64,000 nt of DNA from Deinococcus budaensis (GCF_014201885.1 NZ_JACHFN010000002.1:186001-250000); one strand, 5' to 3'; shown: positions 1-15,826, counted from the first letter of the stretch. The notes: a model not told the origin generated them from the sequence alone. Program-made: numbers and translations.

Positions 1-1522
<1,522 letters not shown>

Positions 1523-1595
1523 CCCAGCGGGCGCGGCCCTGAACCTGGGGCACCCGCCCAGATCAGTCTGCCCCTGAGGGCACCCGCCCGACGTG

Positions 1596-2201
1596 CTAGA
1601 CGACCTCCTGTGACCGGCCGGAGCGCTCGGCCGTGTCCAGCGCCGCCCTGAGGTGCCGGTACACCTCGCGCAGCTCGGCCACGTCCTGGGGCAGCCCCGC
1701 GCGCAGGGCCTCGAGCGCGCCCAGCACGTGCGCGGCGCCGGGGGTGCGTTCTTCTTCGGGCAGCGCCCAGTCAGGCAACCTCGGGGGGTCGAGGGGAGCG
1801 CGGCGGCCCTCGTCCCAGGCGACCCACAGCCGGGGCAGGTCGTACAGGTAGCGGCCCACCCCGAAATGCACGGCGCAGCGTTTGAGGGCGTCCGAGGCGG
1901 CGGCCTTGAGGGTCCCGGCCTCGCCCTCCCCCGCCTCGCCCACGTCGCTGCGGGTCAGGCCCAGCACGGTCAGGCGCCCCCGCGCGGTGGGCGGCTGCCC
2001 CGCCTGTCCCGGAAAGAGCTTCACGTCAAAGGTCCAGTCGCCCGGGCACACGGCGTCCAGCCGTTCCATCACCGTGCGCGCGTCCACGAACGCGACCATC
2101 AGCGCCGAGGAACGGTCGCGGCTGAGCGTCTGGGGCTTCCAGGCGATCCGCGCCGCCGGGAACGGCGCCGCCAGAAGGTCTTTCACCTGCGGATACGTCA
2201 C
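1596..2201 (-). CDS. ddrA: DdrA, single-strand DNA end-protecting Rad52-like protein
   Basis: The 201-residue product has the Rad52/ERF-like fold signature of Deinococcus DdrA: APFPAARIAWKPQ near the N-terminus, DRSSALMVAFVDARTVMERLD, then LTRSDVGEAGEGE and the helix TLKAAASDALKRCAVHFGVGRYLYDLPRLWV. DdrA binds 3' single-stranded DNA ends and preserves genome fragments after irradiation (established for D. radiodurans). The start is GTG; an in-frame TAG lies 9 nt upstream, so no earlier start is possible. A TAGTCT -10 hexamer ends 6 nt before GTG, so the mRNA is probably leaderless, and an RDRM-like site covers the -35 region. This fits induction through cleavage of the DdrO repressor by PprI/IrrE. 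The length is close to that of the D. radiodurans protein. Confidence 0.9.
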   Translation of the reverse strand: MTYPQVKDLLAAPFPAARIAWKPQTLSRDRSSALMVAFVDARTVMERLDAVCPGDWTFDVKLFPGQAGQPPTARGRLTVLGLTRSDVGEAGEGEAGTLKAAASDALKRCAVHFGVGRYLYDLPRLWVAWDEGRRAPLDPPRLPDWALPEEERTPGAAHVLGALEALRAGLPQDVAELREVYRHLRAALDTAERSGRSQEVV

Positions 2202-2207
2202 GCCTCC

Positions 2208-2213
2208 AGACTA
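2208..2213 (-). promoter_or_regulatory. ddrA -10 hexamer TAGTCT
   Basis: TAGTCT on the minus strand, 6 nt before the GTG start of ddrA, predicts a leaderless transcript. Confidence 0.6.
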
Positions 2214-2221
2214 AAACATTT

Positions 2222-2238
2222 CATTGTTTCTGACATGA
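2222..2238. promoter_or_regulatory. RDRM-like site (DdrO operator) upstream of ddrA
   Basis: The plus strand reads CATTGTTTCTGACATGA. One half (TGACAT) matches the RDRM palindrome TTATGTCATTGACATAA well and the other half is degraded; about 10 of 17 positions agree by eye. It lies 20 bp before the start codon, over the expected -35 position of the ddrA promoter, where DdrO binding would repress transcription until damage. Identification rests on the partial match plus the gene identity. Confidence 0.55.
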
Positions 2239-2282
2239 ACAGAAAAGAGGGCGGCTGAAACGGCCCCGTGACGCCCCCACCC

Positions 2283-2288
2283 TACACT
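2283..2288 (+). promoter_or_regulatory. -10 hexamer TACACT of the SDR gene
   Basis: TACACT lies 6 nt before the ATG at 2295. This placement decides the start in favour of that ATG over the in-frame GTG at 2268 and predicts a leaderless mRNA. Confidence 0.6.
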
Positions 2289-2294
2289 CGCCGC

Positions 2295-3077
<783 letters not shown>

Positions 3078-3122
3078 GCGGAAGGCCGGAGGCCGGGGCG
3101 ACCGCAGCCTTTTGCCACCCGC

Positions 3123-3614
3123 CTACTTGGGCTGGCTGCTCAGCACCACCACGTAGGCGGTGCCCCGTGCCCCCTGCACGACGGCGGCCCCCGCGTGGGT
3201 GTAGCGCGCGTCGGTGAGGATCGCGCAGTGAACCGGGGAATTCAGCCACCACGTCACGGCGCCCTGCGGCCCCGCCCCCGCGCCCATGTAGATGATCTCG
3301 GTCACGCTGACGGCCTCCACGCCCACGCTGGCGGCCCGGACGCGCGGCGTGCTGCCCCCGGCCCCGGAATGGGTGATTCCTCCCCGGCTGCTCATGTACC
3401 CCGCCTGGGTGCGGGCAGCGAGGGCATGGGTCCCGCTGGCAAAAAGCGGCGACGCGACCGGCCGCCTCCCCGTCCCCGGACACGTAACTCCCTGCGCCCG
3501 CGCGGCGTTCAGCCCCGCCAGAATCTGCGTCTCGGCCAGGGACTGCGCCCCCGCCGGGAAGGCGGCCAGCGCCGCGAACATCCCCGCCGCAATCGTGAGT
3601 TTTGCACGAAGCAT
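3123..3614 (-). CDS. Secreted CAP/SCP-domain protein (YkwD-like)
   Basis: A 163-residue protein starting with a clear signal peptide ([19 protein letters not shown], cleavage likely after AGA). The mature part is almost entirely one CAP domain: [12 protein letters not shown] helix, [21 protein letters not shown], the acidic segment SVTEIIYMG and the [21 protein letters not shown] core with the conserved His and Glu positions of the family. CAP proteins are extracytoplasmic; bacterial members are often linked to spores, stress or envelope but lack a general assigned reaction. A TATCCT hexamer ends 9 nt before the ATG. Longer in-frame extensions upstream would hide the signal peptide and were rejected. 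Confidence 0.8.
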   Translation of the reverse strand: MLRAKLTIAAGMFAALAAFPAGAQSLAETQILAGLNAARAQGVTCPGTGRRPVASPLFASGTHALAARTQAGYMSSRGGITHSGAGGSTPRVRAASVGVEAVSVTEIIYMGAGAGPQGAVTWWLNSPVHCAILTDARYTHAGAAVVQGARGTAYVVVLSSQPK

Positions 3615-3722
3615 GATGGGCGCAGGATAAAGACCTGGCTCACACCGCGAAGTGAACTGGGGGGCAGACGGGAGGGGGCGGTGGATGGTACAGGGCCTCT
3701 GGGCGGGGGGATGGTTACACGC

Positions 3723-3749
3723 CCCCTCTGCTTCATAGCTTTGCAAGTC
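3723..3749 (+). repeat. 27-bp direct repeat, copy 1
   Basis: Begins CCCCTCTGCTTC and ends AGCTTTGCAAGTC. It matches copy 2 at 3988-4014 at 25 of 27 positions (AT here, GC there, in the middle). The core CTTCGCA/TTGCAAG of the second copy can fold into a short imperfect hairpin. Confidence 0.7.
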
Positions 3750-3987
3750 ACCCACGGGGGGAGAGGGATCAACCGCTGCTCTCGCAAAAGCCATCTTTTT
3801 CCTGTGTCAGCCGCTCTCAACGTCCCTACCCGGCGAGGCCATCTTCCAGGCAGCCGAGCCGTTCGGCGCGATAGCGCCGAGGCCTCCCAATCGGGCGGAG
3901 GATGGCGTGGAGGGGGAGATGGGAGCGGGGCAAGCAGAGACGCCGAGGGGGGAACGACCTTCGCCCAGCGCAGCGCCGCTCCCCCCG

Positions 3988-4014
3988 CCCCTCTGCTTCG
4001 CAGCTTTGCAAGTC
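3988..4014 (+). repeat. 27-bp direct repeat, copy 2
   Basis: The same sequence as 3723-3749 except for two central bases; followed by a G-rich stretch in both copies. Probably a member of a dispersed small noncoding repeat family. Confidence 0.7.
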
Positions 4015-4068
4015 TGGGGGAGGGGGCTGGGGGGTGGGGACGAAGCCGGATCAAGACACCCTGCCCAC

Positions 4069-4097
4069 AAAAAAAGACCTCTACCCGAAGGCAGAGG
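4069..4097 (-). terminator. Intrinsic terminator after the M3 oligopeptidase gene
   Basis: On the minus strand CCTCTGCC, loop TTCG, GGTAGAGG (one G-T pair) is followed by a run of seven T. It starts 18 bp after the stop codon at 4116. Confidence 0.85.
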
Positions 4098-4115
4098 CCC
4101 AAAACCAAGCTGTGT

Positions 4116-6176
<2,061 letters not shown>

Positions 6177-6183
6177 GACCCCG

Positions 6184-6189
6184 AGTATA
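6184..6189 (-). promoter_or_regulatory. -10 hexamer TATACT of prlC
   Basis: TATACT on the minus strand, 7 nt before the ATG at 6176; leaderless arrangement. Confidence 0.65.
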
Positions 6190-6246
6190 GGCAGCCGTGC
6201 AGAGGGGCGACTGCGCCAAACGGCGGATGTTCTTTCCCCCAGCACC

Positions 6247-6252
6247 TATGCT
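6247..6252 (+). promoter_or_regulatory. -10 hexamer TATGCT of the acetyltransferase gene
   Basis: TATGCT lies 10 nt before the ATG at 6263, so the transcript would have at most a few leader bases. Confidence 0.5.
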
Positions 6253-6262
6253 GTCCTGCCCT

Positions 6263-7231
6263 ATGGAACGCGCCGCCCCGCCCGCCCAACTTACCTTTCA
6301 GCCTGCCGACGCGGAGGGTTTTGCCGCCGCTGTGAACGCCTCGGCCCCCGATGCGCCCGTCTCCGCCGCCGACCTGCACCGCCTTGACGCCGCCCGCGTT
6401 CCCGGCGAGCACCACACCCGCCGCCTCGCGTGGGAGGGCGGGGAAATCGTGGGCGCCCTGGAAACCGAGCTACCCCGCATGGACAGCTTCGAGGGCTGGC
6501 TCCAACTCGTCGTCCACCCCGTGCGCCCGGAGGACGCGGTGCGGGAGGCGCTGTGGGCCGAGGCGTTAGCGACCGTCACAGCGGCGGGAGCGCAGACCGC
6601 CGTCACCCGCGTGAAGGAGGACACCCCGGACCTTCCCTTCCTGCTCGCGCGGGGCTGGCAGGAACACGACCGGATGTGGCCGTCGACCCTCGACCTGCGG
6701 ACGCTGGATTTCGCGGCCTTTGCCGACGAGGAGGCGAGGGCGCGGGAGGCTGGGTTCCGCCTCCTCCCCCTGACCGAACTCGGCCCCTGGGATGAGGCAC
6801 AGCAGCGGCGCTACTACGAGCTGACCATCGCCCTGCTTGCAGACGTGCCCAGCACCCGGCGCATCGAACCCTGGCCCTTCGAGGTGTGGCAGCGGCGCTT
6901 CGGCAATGGCATTGAGCGCGAAGGGTTGTTCGTGGCCGTCACCCCGAACGGCGAATGGGTGGGCACCAGCCAACTGGCCCAGCCTCTCCCCGCGCGGCCC
7001 GGCAGCCTGCACAACGGCCTGACCGGGGTGCTTCCCGCATGGCGCGGACACGGGCTGGGGCTGGCCCTCAAGCTCGCGGCGGCGCGGGCAGCCCTGGCAC
7101 GGGGTTACACCTACTCGCGCACGAGCAACCACACCGGCAACCGTCCCATGCTCGCCATCAACGAGCGGCTGGGCTTCGTGCGGGAGGCGGCGACGGTGAC
7201 GCTGGTTCGGAACGTGGATCGTAGATCGTAG
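6263..7231 (+). CDS. GNAT family N-acetyltransferase, two-domain
   Basis: A 322-residue protein with two GNAT-like halves. The N-terminal half (about 1-150) is divergent. The C-terminal half carries the acetyl-CoA binding motif A in LTGVLPAWRGHGLGLALKL (Q/RxxGxG/A form RGHGLG) followed by the motif B pattern SNHTGNRPMLAINERLGF. This is the layout of tandem-GNAT proteins such as mycothiol synthase-like or peptide/amine acetyltransferases; the substrate cannot be read from sequence. Upstream frames exist but the TATGCT promoter supports this ATG. It ends 38 bp from the convergent queA stop. Confidence 0.75.
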   Translation: MERAAPPAQLTFQPADAEGFAAAVNASAPDAPVSAADLHRLDAARVPGEHHTRRLAWEGGEIVGALETELPRMDSFEGWLQLVVHPVRPEDAVREALWAEALATVTAAGAQTAVTRVKEDTPDLPFLLARGWQEHDRMWPSTLDLRTLDFAAFADEEARAREAGFRLLPLTELGPWDEAQQRRYYELTIALLADVPSTRRIEPWPFEVWQRRFGNGIEREGLFVAVTPNGEWVGTSQLAQPLPARPGSLHNGLTGVLPAWRGHGLGLALKLAAARAALARGYTYSRTSNHTGNRPMLAINERLGFVREAATVTLVRNVDRRS

Positions 7232-7269
7232 GAACTTCTGCTTTAGCCGAGGCTCCCACGATCCACGCT

Positions 7270-8866
<1,597 letters not shown>

Positions 8867-8976
8867 TGGAAGTCTCCTGTTGGGTGGGGCCGGAAAAAGG
8901 GGGGCGGTATGAAAGCCCACCCGGTCGGGCAAGCGGATGCAGGATAGGGCAAATCGGGAAGGAGGGTGGCTGCGGC

Positions 8977-9159
8977 TCAGGCGGGCGCGACCAGCCAACC
9001 CAGCGTCAGCGCCAGCACGGCGACCGCCCCGCTGACCACGAGAAAGGGCCGCCAGGACGCGCCATTCTCCGCGACCGGGAGGGCTGTCCAGCCCAGCACC
9101 AGGGCAAACCCGCCGAGCAGGGCGGCCAGCAGCAGACGCAGGCCGGAACGCGGAGTCAT
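8977..9159 (-). CDS. Small two-helix membrane protein, unknown function
   Basis: A 60-residue protein with two hydrophobic helices (LRLLLAALLGGFALVLGW and PFLVVSGAVAVLALTLGWLV) separated by a short polar loop. The function is not recognised. The gene is supported by an ATG placed 5 nt after a TACACT hexamer, divergent from the HIT gene across only 40 bp, and by a stop just before the NYN gene promoter region. It may share a transcript with the NYN-queA pair, 110 bp downstream. Confidence 0.6.
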   Translation of the reverse strand: MTPRSGLRLLLAALLGGFALVLGWTALPVAENGASWRPFLVVSGAVAVLALTLGWLVAPA

Positions 9160-9164
9160 GGGGC

Positions 9165-9170
9165 AGTGTA
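9165..9170 (-). promoter_or_regulatory. -10 hexamer TACACT of the 60-residue membrane protein gene
   Basis: TACACT on the minus strand, 5 nt before the ATG at 9159. Confidence 0.55.
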
Positions 9171-9188
9171 GACCCCTCCCGCTGCCGG

Positions 9189-9194
9189 TAAGGT
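9189..9194 (+). promoter_or_regulatory. -10 hexamer TAAGGT of the HIT gene
   Basis: TAAGGT lies 5 nt before the GTG at 9200. The two divergent -10 elements are 18 bp apart, so polymerase binding on one side may exclude the other. Confidence 0.45.
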
Positions 9195-9199
9195 GGGCT

Positions 9200-9646
9200 G
9201 TGCCGACTCCCTGCGTCCTCTGCTCGCCCACGCTCGGCCCGGTGATTGCCCAGGAGGCGCACTGGACCGTGGTCCTGAACCGCAACCAGAACCTGCTGGG
9301 CAAGCTGATGCTGGTCCTGCGCCACCACGCCGAGGCCGTGCCCGACCTCCGCCCGGAGGAGTGGGCCGAGTTGCACGTGGTCCTGGGGCGAGCGACCGGG
9401 GCGCTGGGGAACGTGTTTGCCCCCGACCACTTCAATTACGCCTTCCTGCAAAATCAGGACCGGCACATTCACCTGCACGTGATTCCCAGATACAGCGGGC
9501 CGAGAAAGTTCGGGGGGCAGACCTTCACGGACCCCGATTACCCGGCGCATTACGCGGTTCCCGCCCCGGTGCGGCCTCTGACGCCCAAAGACAGTGAGGC
9601 ACTGACCGAACAACTCCAGCGTGCCTACGCGGGGGCGGCCTCCTAA
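9200..9646 (+). CDS. HIT family nucleotide-binding hydrolase/transferase
   Basis: A 148-residue protein with the histidine triad RHIHLHVIPRY (H89, H91, H93), preceded by the usual HFNYAFLQNQD strand. HIT proteins hydrolyse or transfer nucleotides at an alpha-phosphate through the middle histidine. The N-terminus has CVLC, as in many bacterial HIT proteins that bind a zinc ion there. The GTG start is chosen from the TAAGGT -10 at 5 nt; the frame is open further upstream, but those sequences overlap the divergent gene. The specific substrate is unknown. Confidence 0.85.
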   Translation: MPTPCVLCSPTLGPVIAQEAHWTVVLNRNQNLLGKLMLVLRHHAEAVPDLRPEEWAELHVVLGRATGALGNVFAPDHFNYAFLQNQDRHIHLHVIPRYSGPRKFGGQTFTDPDYPAHYAVPAPVRPLTPKDSEALTEQLQRAYAGAAS

Positions 9647-9678
9647 GCAGCCCCCTCCCCTCCCCGGCCCCGCGCGGG

Positions 9679-9684
9679 TAACGT
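9679..9684 (+). promoter_or_regulatory. -10 hexamer TAACGT of the aminotransferase gene
   Basis: TAACGT ends 6 nt before the ATG at 9691; leaderless arrangement. Confidence 0.5.
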
Positions 9685-9690
9685 GGGGGC

Positions 9691-10968
<1,278 letters not shown>

Positions 10969-11036
10969 CGGCGGGCCGGGGTCCAGAGGCAAATTCCCTT
11001 GCCCCCGGCGCCCCCATGCCCGACCATGGCGGGGAG

Positions 11037-11522
11037 ATGCCCACCCGTTATCCCGGTCTCCCCGAAGAACGCGCCGCGCTGGACGCCTACATCAAGCTGT
11101 GGCGGGCCGCGCACGCCGTCGAGGTCGCGGCCCACCGGCACCTGACAGACCACGGCCTGACCGTCAGCCAGTTCGGGGTCCTGGAAGCGCTGCACCACCT
11201 CGGCCCCCTCAGCCAGCGGCAACTGGCGGGCAAGATCCTGCGCTCCAGCGGCAACCTGACCATGGTGATCGACAACCTGGAGCGCGGCCAGCTGGTGCGC
11301 CGCGAGCGCGATCCCGGGGACCGCCGGGTCATCAACGTCTTCCTGACCCCGGGCGGCGAGGCGCTGGTCGCCCGCGTCCTGCCCGACCACGTGCGCGGCA
11401 TCCGCGAGGTGTTCGCGGGCCTGGACCCCGAGGAATTGGCTCAGCTCGCCGCCCTCTCGCGCAAGCTGGGGCGCTCGCTGATAGGCGAGGCGGCCGAACC
11501 GGCCCCGTCCGCCCGGCGCTGA
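11037..11522 (+). CDS. MarR family regulator, probably of the adjacent dioxygenase-hydrolase gene
   Basis: A 161-residue winged-helix regulator: HLTDHGLTVSQFGVLEALHHLGPLSQRQLAGKILRSSGNLTMVIDNLERGQLVRRERDPGDRRVINVFLT is the MarR helix-turn-helix plus wing with the DPxDRR motif, flanked by dimerisation helices. It precedes the MhqO-MhqD-like gene by 61 bp. In Bacillus, MhqR (MarR family) represses mhqO and mhqD genes until quinones or hydroquinones appear, so the same logic is inferred here. The start is uncertain: an in-frame ATG at 11016 is also possible, and neither has a well-spaced ribosome-binding site. Confidence 0.85.
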   Translation: MPTRYPGLPEERAALDAYIKLWRAAHAVEVAAHRHLTDHGLTVSQFGVLEALHHLGPLSQRQLAGKILRSSGNLTMVIDNLERGQLVRRERDPGDRRVINVFLTPGGEALVARVLPDHVRGIREVFAGLDPEELAQLAALSRKLGRSLIGEAAEPAPSARR

Positions 11523-11557
11523 AGTCCTTCACCGTTCGGCTCCACCCGACCCCAATC

Positions 11558-11571
11558 GTTCAACATTGAAC
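11558..11571. promoter_or_regulatory. Perfect palindrome GTTCAACATTGAAC, putative MarR operator
   Basis: GTTCAA-CA-TTGAAC is a perfect 6+6 inverted repeat abutting the TATACT -10 (11572-11577). A dimeric regulator bound here would block the promoter of the dioxygenase-hydrolase gene. The neighbouring MarR protein is the natural candidate. Confidence 0.6.
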
Positions 11572-11577
11572 TATACT
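11572..11577 (+). promoter_or_regulatory. -10 hexamer TATACT of the dioxygenase-hydrolase gene
   Basis: TATACT lies 6 nt before the ATG at 11584; the start is therefore placed there and not at the upstream in-frame TTG, which is inside the operator. Confidence 0.65.
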
Positions 11578-11583
11578 GGGGGT

Positions 11584-13233
<1,650 letters not shown>

Positions 13234-13234
13234 A

Positions 13235-13275
13235 GGGAAGGGGGCGCGAGAGAGCACACTCCGCGCCCCCTTCCC
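13235..13275. terminator. Bidirectional terminator hairpin between convergent genes
   Basis: A perfect 14-bp stem (GGGAAGGGGGCGCG with CGCGCCCCCTTCCC, 13-nt loop) lies between two convergent stop codons 50 bp apart. T-runs are poor on both sides. Confidence 0.7.
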
Positions 13276-13283
13276 TGTTGCTC

Positions 13284-13991
13284 CTACCGCAGCCGCGCCG
13301 CCACCGGCACCACGTCCGCATTCGGTCCCTCGAAGCCCGGCGTGTAGGCCCGCACGATAAACACGGCGCGGTTGCCCTGCACATACACCCGGTCAAGCGT
13401 GTAACGGGCGGCGCAGGCGCGGCCAGGAGGCAGAACGTGGTCGCGGTGAACCACCTGATCGCGCACCGTGAGACTGAATCCGGCGGGCCGCTCGCCGGGC
13501 GGGAGCAGTTCGGGAGACGCGCAAGGCGAGGCCAGGGGCCGCACGCTCAGGCGCAGCGGGACCGTACGGGTCCACAGCCGCACCGGGGTGGTCTGGCTGG
13601 CTCCGGCGCGGACGCCCTCGCCCCAGACCGGGGCCTGCACCGGGAAGGAGCGGGCATACACCGGCCGGGCGGGACGTGCCTGTTCCAGCCCCCACGCGGC
13701 GAGCCGTGCCCGCTCGCGCCGCAGCAGGGTTTCCACGACGCTCGCCACCGTTGCGGTCTCCGAGCGGGCGCGGGCGCTGAGCAGGGTCCGGCCCGTGGCG
13801 GTTTCCAGCACCGTCAGGGCCGCCACGCGAAAGCCGCTGCCGTCCTGCACGCCCCCGGTCACGACCAGGGCGCGGGTACCGGGGGGCGAGAAGCGGACCC
13901 CCTGCACGTCCAGACGGTCACCTGCCTGGGCCGTAGTCACTAGGGTGAGCAGGGCCAGCAGCCCCCGCCGGACCCACCCTTCTCGCCGCAT
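13284..13991 (-). CDS. Secreted protein of unknown function (possible DUF2259 type)
   Basis: A 235-residue protein with an N-terminal signal peptide (RRGLLALLTLVTTAQAG). The mature part is mostly beta-strand-like with patches such as LDVQGVRFSPPGTRALVVTGGVQDGSGFRVAALTVLET-type strands and a C-terminal RYTLDRVYVQGNRAVFIVRAYTPGFEGP segment; this resembles the predicted secreted family DUF2259, but I am not certain. Three to four cysteines in the second half could form disulfides outside the membrane. The ATG has GGGAG directly upstream, which is close for a ribosome site. It follows the 179-residue secreted protein gene by 23 bp, so both are probably one operon. Confidence 0.55.
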   Translation of the reverse strand: MRREGWVRRGLLALLTLVTTAQAGDRLDVQGVRFSPPGTRALVVTGGVQDGSGFRVAALTVLETATGRTLLSARARSETATVASVVETLLRRERARLAAWGLEQARPARPVYARSFPVQAPVWGEGVRAGASQTTPVRLWTRTVPLRLSVRPLASPCASPELLPPGERPAGFSLTVRDQVVHRDHVLPPGRACAARYTLDRVYVQGNRAVFIVRAYTPGFEGPNADVVPVAARLR

Positions 13992-14014
13992 CTCCCTGAC
14001 CCTCCCCCGCGCCC

Positions 14015-14554
14015 CTAGCGGAAGCGCACGCTGCCCAGCACCCGCTTGAACAGGGCGTCGCTGGCGGCAAACCGGGTGGGCGAGTCGGTGACCTGGAAGG
14101 AGTAGAGGTTTTTCGCGCCGTTGCCGAACCAGACCTTGATCCGCAGCTCGCCCTGCGCGTGCTTGAGGGCGTACATCCGCTCGACGCCGCGCACGCCGCC
14201 GTAGGCGCTGTTCTTGCCCGCGATCAGCCGCAAGGTGCCGCCCGATCCCTTGACCCCGGCCTCGAAGTTCTGGAACTCGGTCTTGAGGTCGGCGGCCTTG
14301 CCCTTCTTGTCCACGAACAGGAAGCGCATCAGGGTGGCGGGCGGCTTTTGCGCGGACACCACGCTCACGCCGCTGGAGCCGTCCTCGAAGTTGGCGCCGA
14401 ACCAGCCGCGCGGCAGGGTGAGGGTGAAGGGCAAGCGGGCGTCGTTGAAGGGCACGAGGGTCTGGGCGGCCCCGGTCTGGGCCGCAGCGCTGGACGGAAA
14501 AGCGCCCCCCAGCAGCAGGGCGGCGGCGAGGGAGGTCAGGAGGGCAGACTTCAT
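14015..14554 (-). CDS. Secreted protein of unknown function
   Basis: A 179-residue protein with signal peptide MKSALLTSLAAALLLGG...AAAQ. The mature domain begins with LVPFNDARLPFTLTLPRGWFG, a strand pattern seen in PsbP-like/DUF1795-like small extracytoplasmic domains, and ends with FKRVLGSVRFR. No catalytic motif is visible. The ATG follows TACGGT by 6 nt (leaderless), which discounts the in-frame upstream ATG. It heads a two-gene set with the following secreted protein gene. Confidence 0.6.
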   Translation of the reverse strand: MKSALLTSLAAALLLGGAFPSSAAAQTGAAQTLVPFNDARLPFTLTLPRGWFGANFEDGSSGVSVVSAQKPPATLMRFLFVDKKGKAADLKTEFQNFEAGVKGSGGTLRLIAGKNSAYGGVRGVERMYALKHAQGELRIKVWFGNGAKNLYSFQVTDSPTRFAASDALFKRVLGSVRFR

Positions 14555-14560
14555 GCCCCG

Positions 14561-14566
14561 ACCGTA
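14561..14566 (-). promoter_or_regulatory. -10 hexamer TACGGT of the 179-residue secreted protein gene
   Basis: TACGGT on the minus strand, 6 nt before the ATG at 14554. Confidence 0.5.
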
Positions 14567-14657
14567 CCCCGCTCCCATGAGGCGCCGCCACACGCGGGGT
14601 GAAAGGGCGGGCGGAGGCCGTCAGGGCGCCGTCATCCAGCCGGAGGGCGGCGGCGCG

Positions 14658-15287
14658 TCAGCGCGCCACCACCGCGAAGTAGACCGGCCCCACCCCCGCC
14701 GCGTGCAGCGCGTCCCGGCAGGCCAGCAGGGTGCTTCCGGTCGTGAGCACATCGTCCAGGAGCAGGACCGGGCCGGGGGGCAACCGCCGGGCGTCCACGG
14801 CAAAGGCTCCGGCGAGGTTGGCCCCGCGCTGACCCGCGTGCAGCCGGGCCTGCTGGGCGGTGGCGCGGGTGCGGCGCAGGGCGGGGACACAGGGCACCCC
14901 CAGCGCGGCGCCCAGCGCCTGCCCCAGCAACTCGGACTGGTTGAAGCCGCGCTGGCGCTCGCGGCCCGGATGCAGCGGGACCGGCACGACCGCGCCCACC
15001 TGCCACCCGGCCGGAACGCCCCCGGCCAGCGCCCCGCCCAGCGCGCCCGCCAGGTCCCGCGCCCCGCCGAACTTCAGCGCGCGGACGGCGCGGCGGGTGC
15101 GGCCCCCGTACGCCCCCAGCGTGACGAGGTGGGGAGCGGGCCGGGAAGAGAGCGGCGAGTGCGTCTCCACCCGGGGCCGCAGCGCCGCCCGGCAGGCCAG
15201 GCACAGCCCCGCCTCGCGCCCGAGCTGGGCCTCGCACCCCGGACAGCGGCGGGGAAGCAGCGCCCGCAGCACCCCCGCCAGGTCCAC
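14658..15287 (-). CDS. comF: ComF family phosphoribosyltransferase-fold protein
   Basis: A 209-residue protein with the ComF layout: a zinc-ribbon-like N-terminus (LLPRRCPGCEAQLGREAGLCLACRA, four Cys), the KFGGARDLAGAL segment, VVPVPLHPGRERQRGFNQSELL, and the PRPP-binding loop PVLLLDDVLTTGSTLLACRDAL. In naturally transformable bacteria ComF is needed for uptake or processing of transforming DNA; Deinococcus is naturally transformable. The GTG start lies 2 bp after the stop of the upstream gene, so translation is probably coupled. Confidence 0.85.
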   Translation of the reverse strand: MDLAGVLRALLPRRCPGCEAQLGREAGLCLACRAALRPRVETHSPLSSRPAPHLVTLGAYGGRTRRAVRALKFGGARDLAGALGGALAGGVPAGWQVGAVVPVPLHPGRERQRGFNQSELLGQALGAALGVPCVPALRRTRATAQQARLHAGQRGANLAGAFAVDARRLPPGPVLLLDDVLTTGSTLLACRDALHAAGVGPVYFAVVAR

Positions 15288-15289
15288 GC

Positions 15290-15814
15290 TCAGGCCCGCC
15301 CCGCCGAGGCGAGTTCATCCACGAAGAGCGGCGGCGTGGTCGCCTCCACCCGTGCCCACACGCCCGCCAGCGCGTCGGGGTCGAGCATGGGCGCAGCGAG
15401 CGACAGGCAACTCAGGTGGTGGGCGCACACCAGCTGCACCCCGGTCTCGCCCAGGCGGTCACGCTCGGAGGCGGTCAGCAGGGCCGCAAAGGCGCGCGGG
15501 TCGCCCAGCGCCGGGTGGCTGCCCTGACGGATGGCGGCGCGCAGAAAGGCGGCGACCTCGGCAGGGTTGAGCCAGAAGCCGAACATCAGCTCGTCGGACA
15601 GCGTCTCCAGGCGGTTCAGGTCGCGGGGATGCAGCCCGGCCCGGACCAGGCGGCGGGCCAGCTCCTGGCGCTCCAGCCGCCGCGCCGCGTAGCCTTCCAG
15701 CGTCAGGGTTTCGCCGGGCGGGGCCACCCGGCCGCCCACCGCCGCGCGCAGGCGCCACGCCAGCACGTAGCCCTGAAACTCCAGCAGCATCTCGGTCAGC
15801 CCGCCCCGCGTCAC
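15290..15814 (-). CDS. Deinococcus-type hypothetical protein upstream of comF
   Basis: A 174-residue soluble, helix-rich protein with no motif I recognise. It has a HPRDLNRLETLSDELMFGFWLNP core and a patch of two histidines and two cysteines (VQLVCAHHLSCLSL). The GTG start follows TAGAAT by 6 nt, giving a leaderless transcript that also covers comF. Its position suggests a role near ComF, but this is context only. Confidence 0.6.
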   Translation of the reverse strand: MTRGGLTEMLLEFQGYVLAWRLRAAVGGRVAPPGETLTLEGYAARRLERQELARRLVRAGLHPRDLNRLETLSDELMFGFWLNPAEVAAFLRAAIRQGSHPALGDPRAFAALLTASERDRLGETGVQLVCAHHLSCLSLAAPMLDPDALAGVWARVEATTPPLFVDELASAGRA

Positions 15815-15820
15815 CCGCCC

Positions 15821-15826
15821 ATTCTA
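15821..15826 (-). promoter_or_regulatory. -10 hexamer TAGAAT of the comF operon
   Basis: TAGAAT on the minus strand, 6 nt before the GTG at 15814. Confidence 0.55.

Larger units (their letters stand above)
3615..4068. other. Gene-free region with degenerate repeat-like DNA
   Basis: About 450 bp between two minus-strand genes with no convincing reading frame on either strand. It holds the promoter of the CAP gene at its left edge and two direct copies of a 27-bp sequence (listed separately), separated by about 240 bp of G/C-skewed sequence with several imperfect inverted repeats. This looks like interspersed noncoding repeat DNA, common in Deinococcus genomes. Confidence 0.5.

Noticed and set aside
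3078..3122. Terminator between the SDR and CAP genes
   Set aside because: Only a 4-bp GGCC stem and a short T-run are present; too weak to call.
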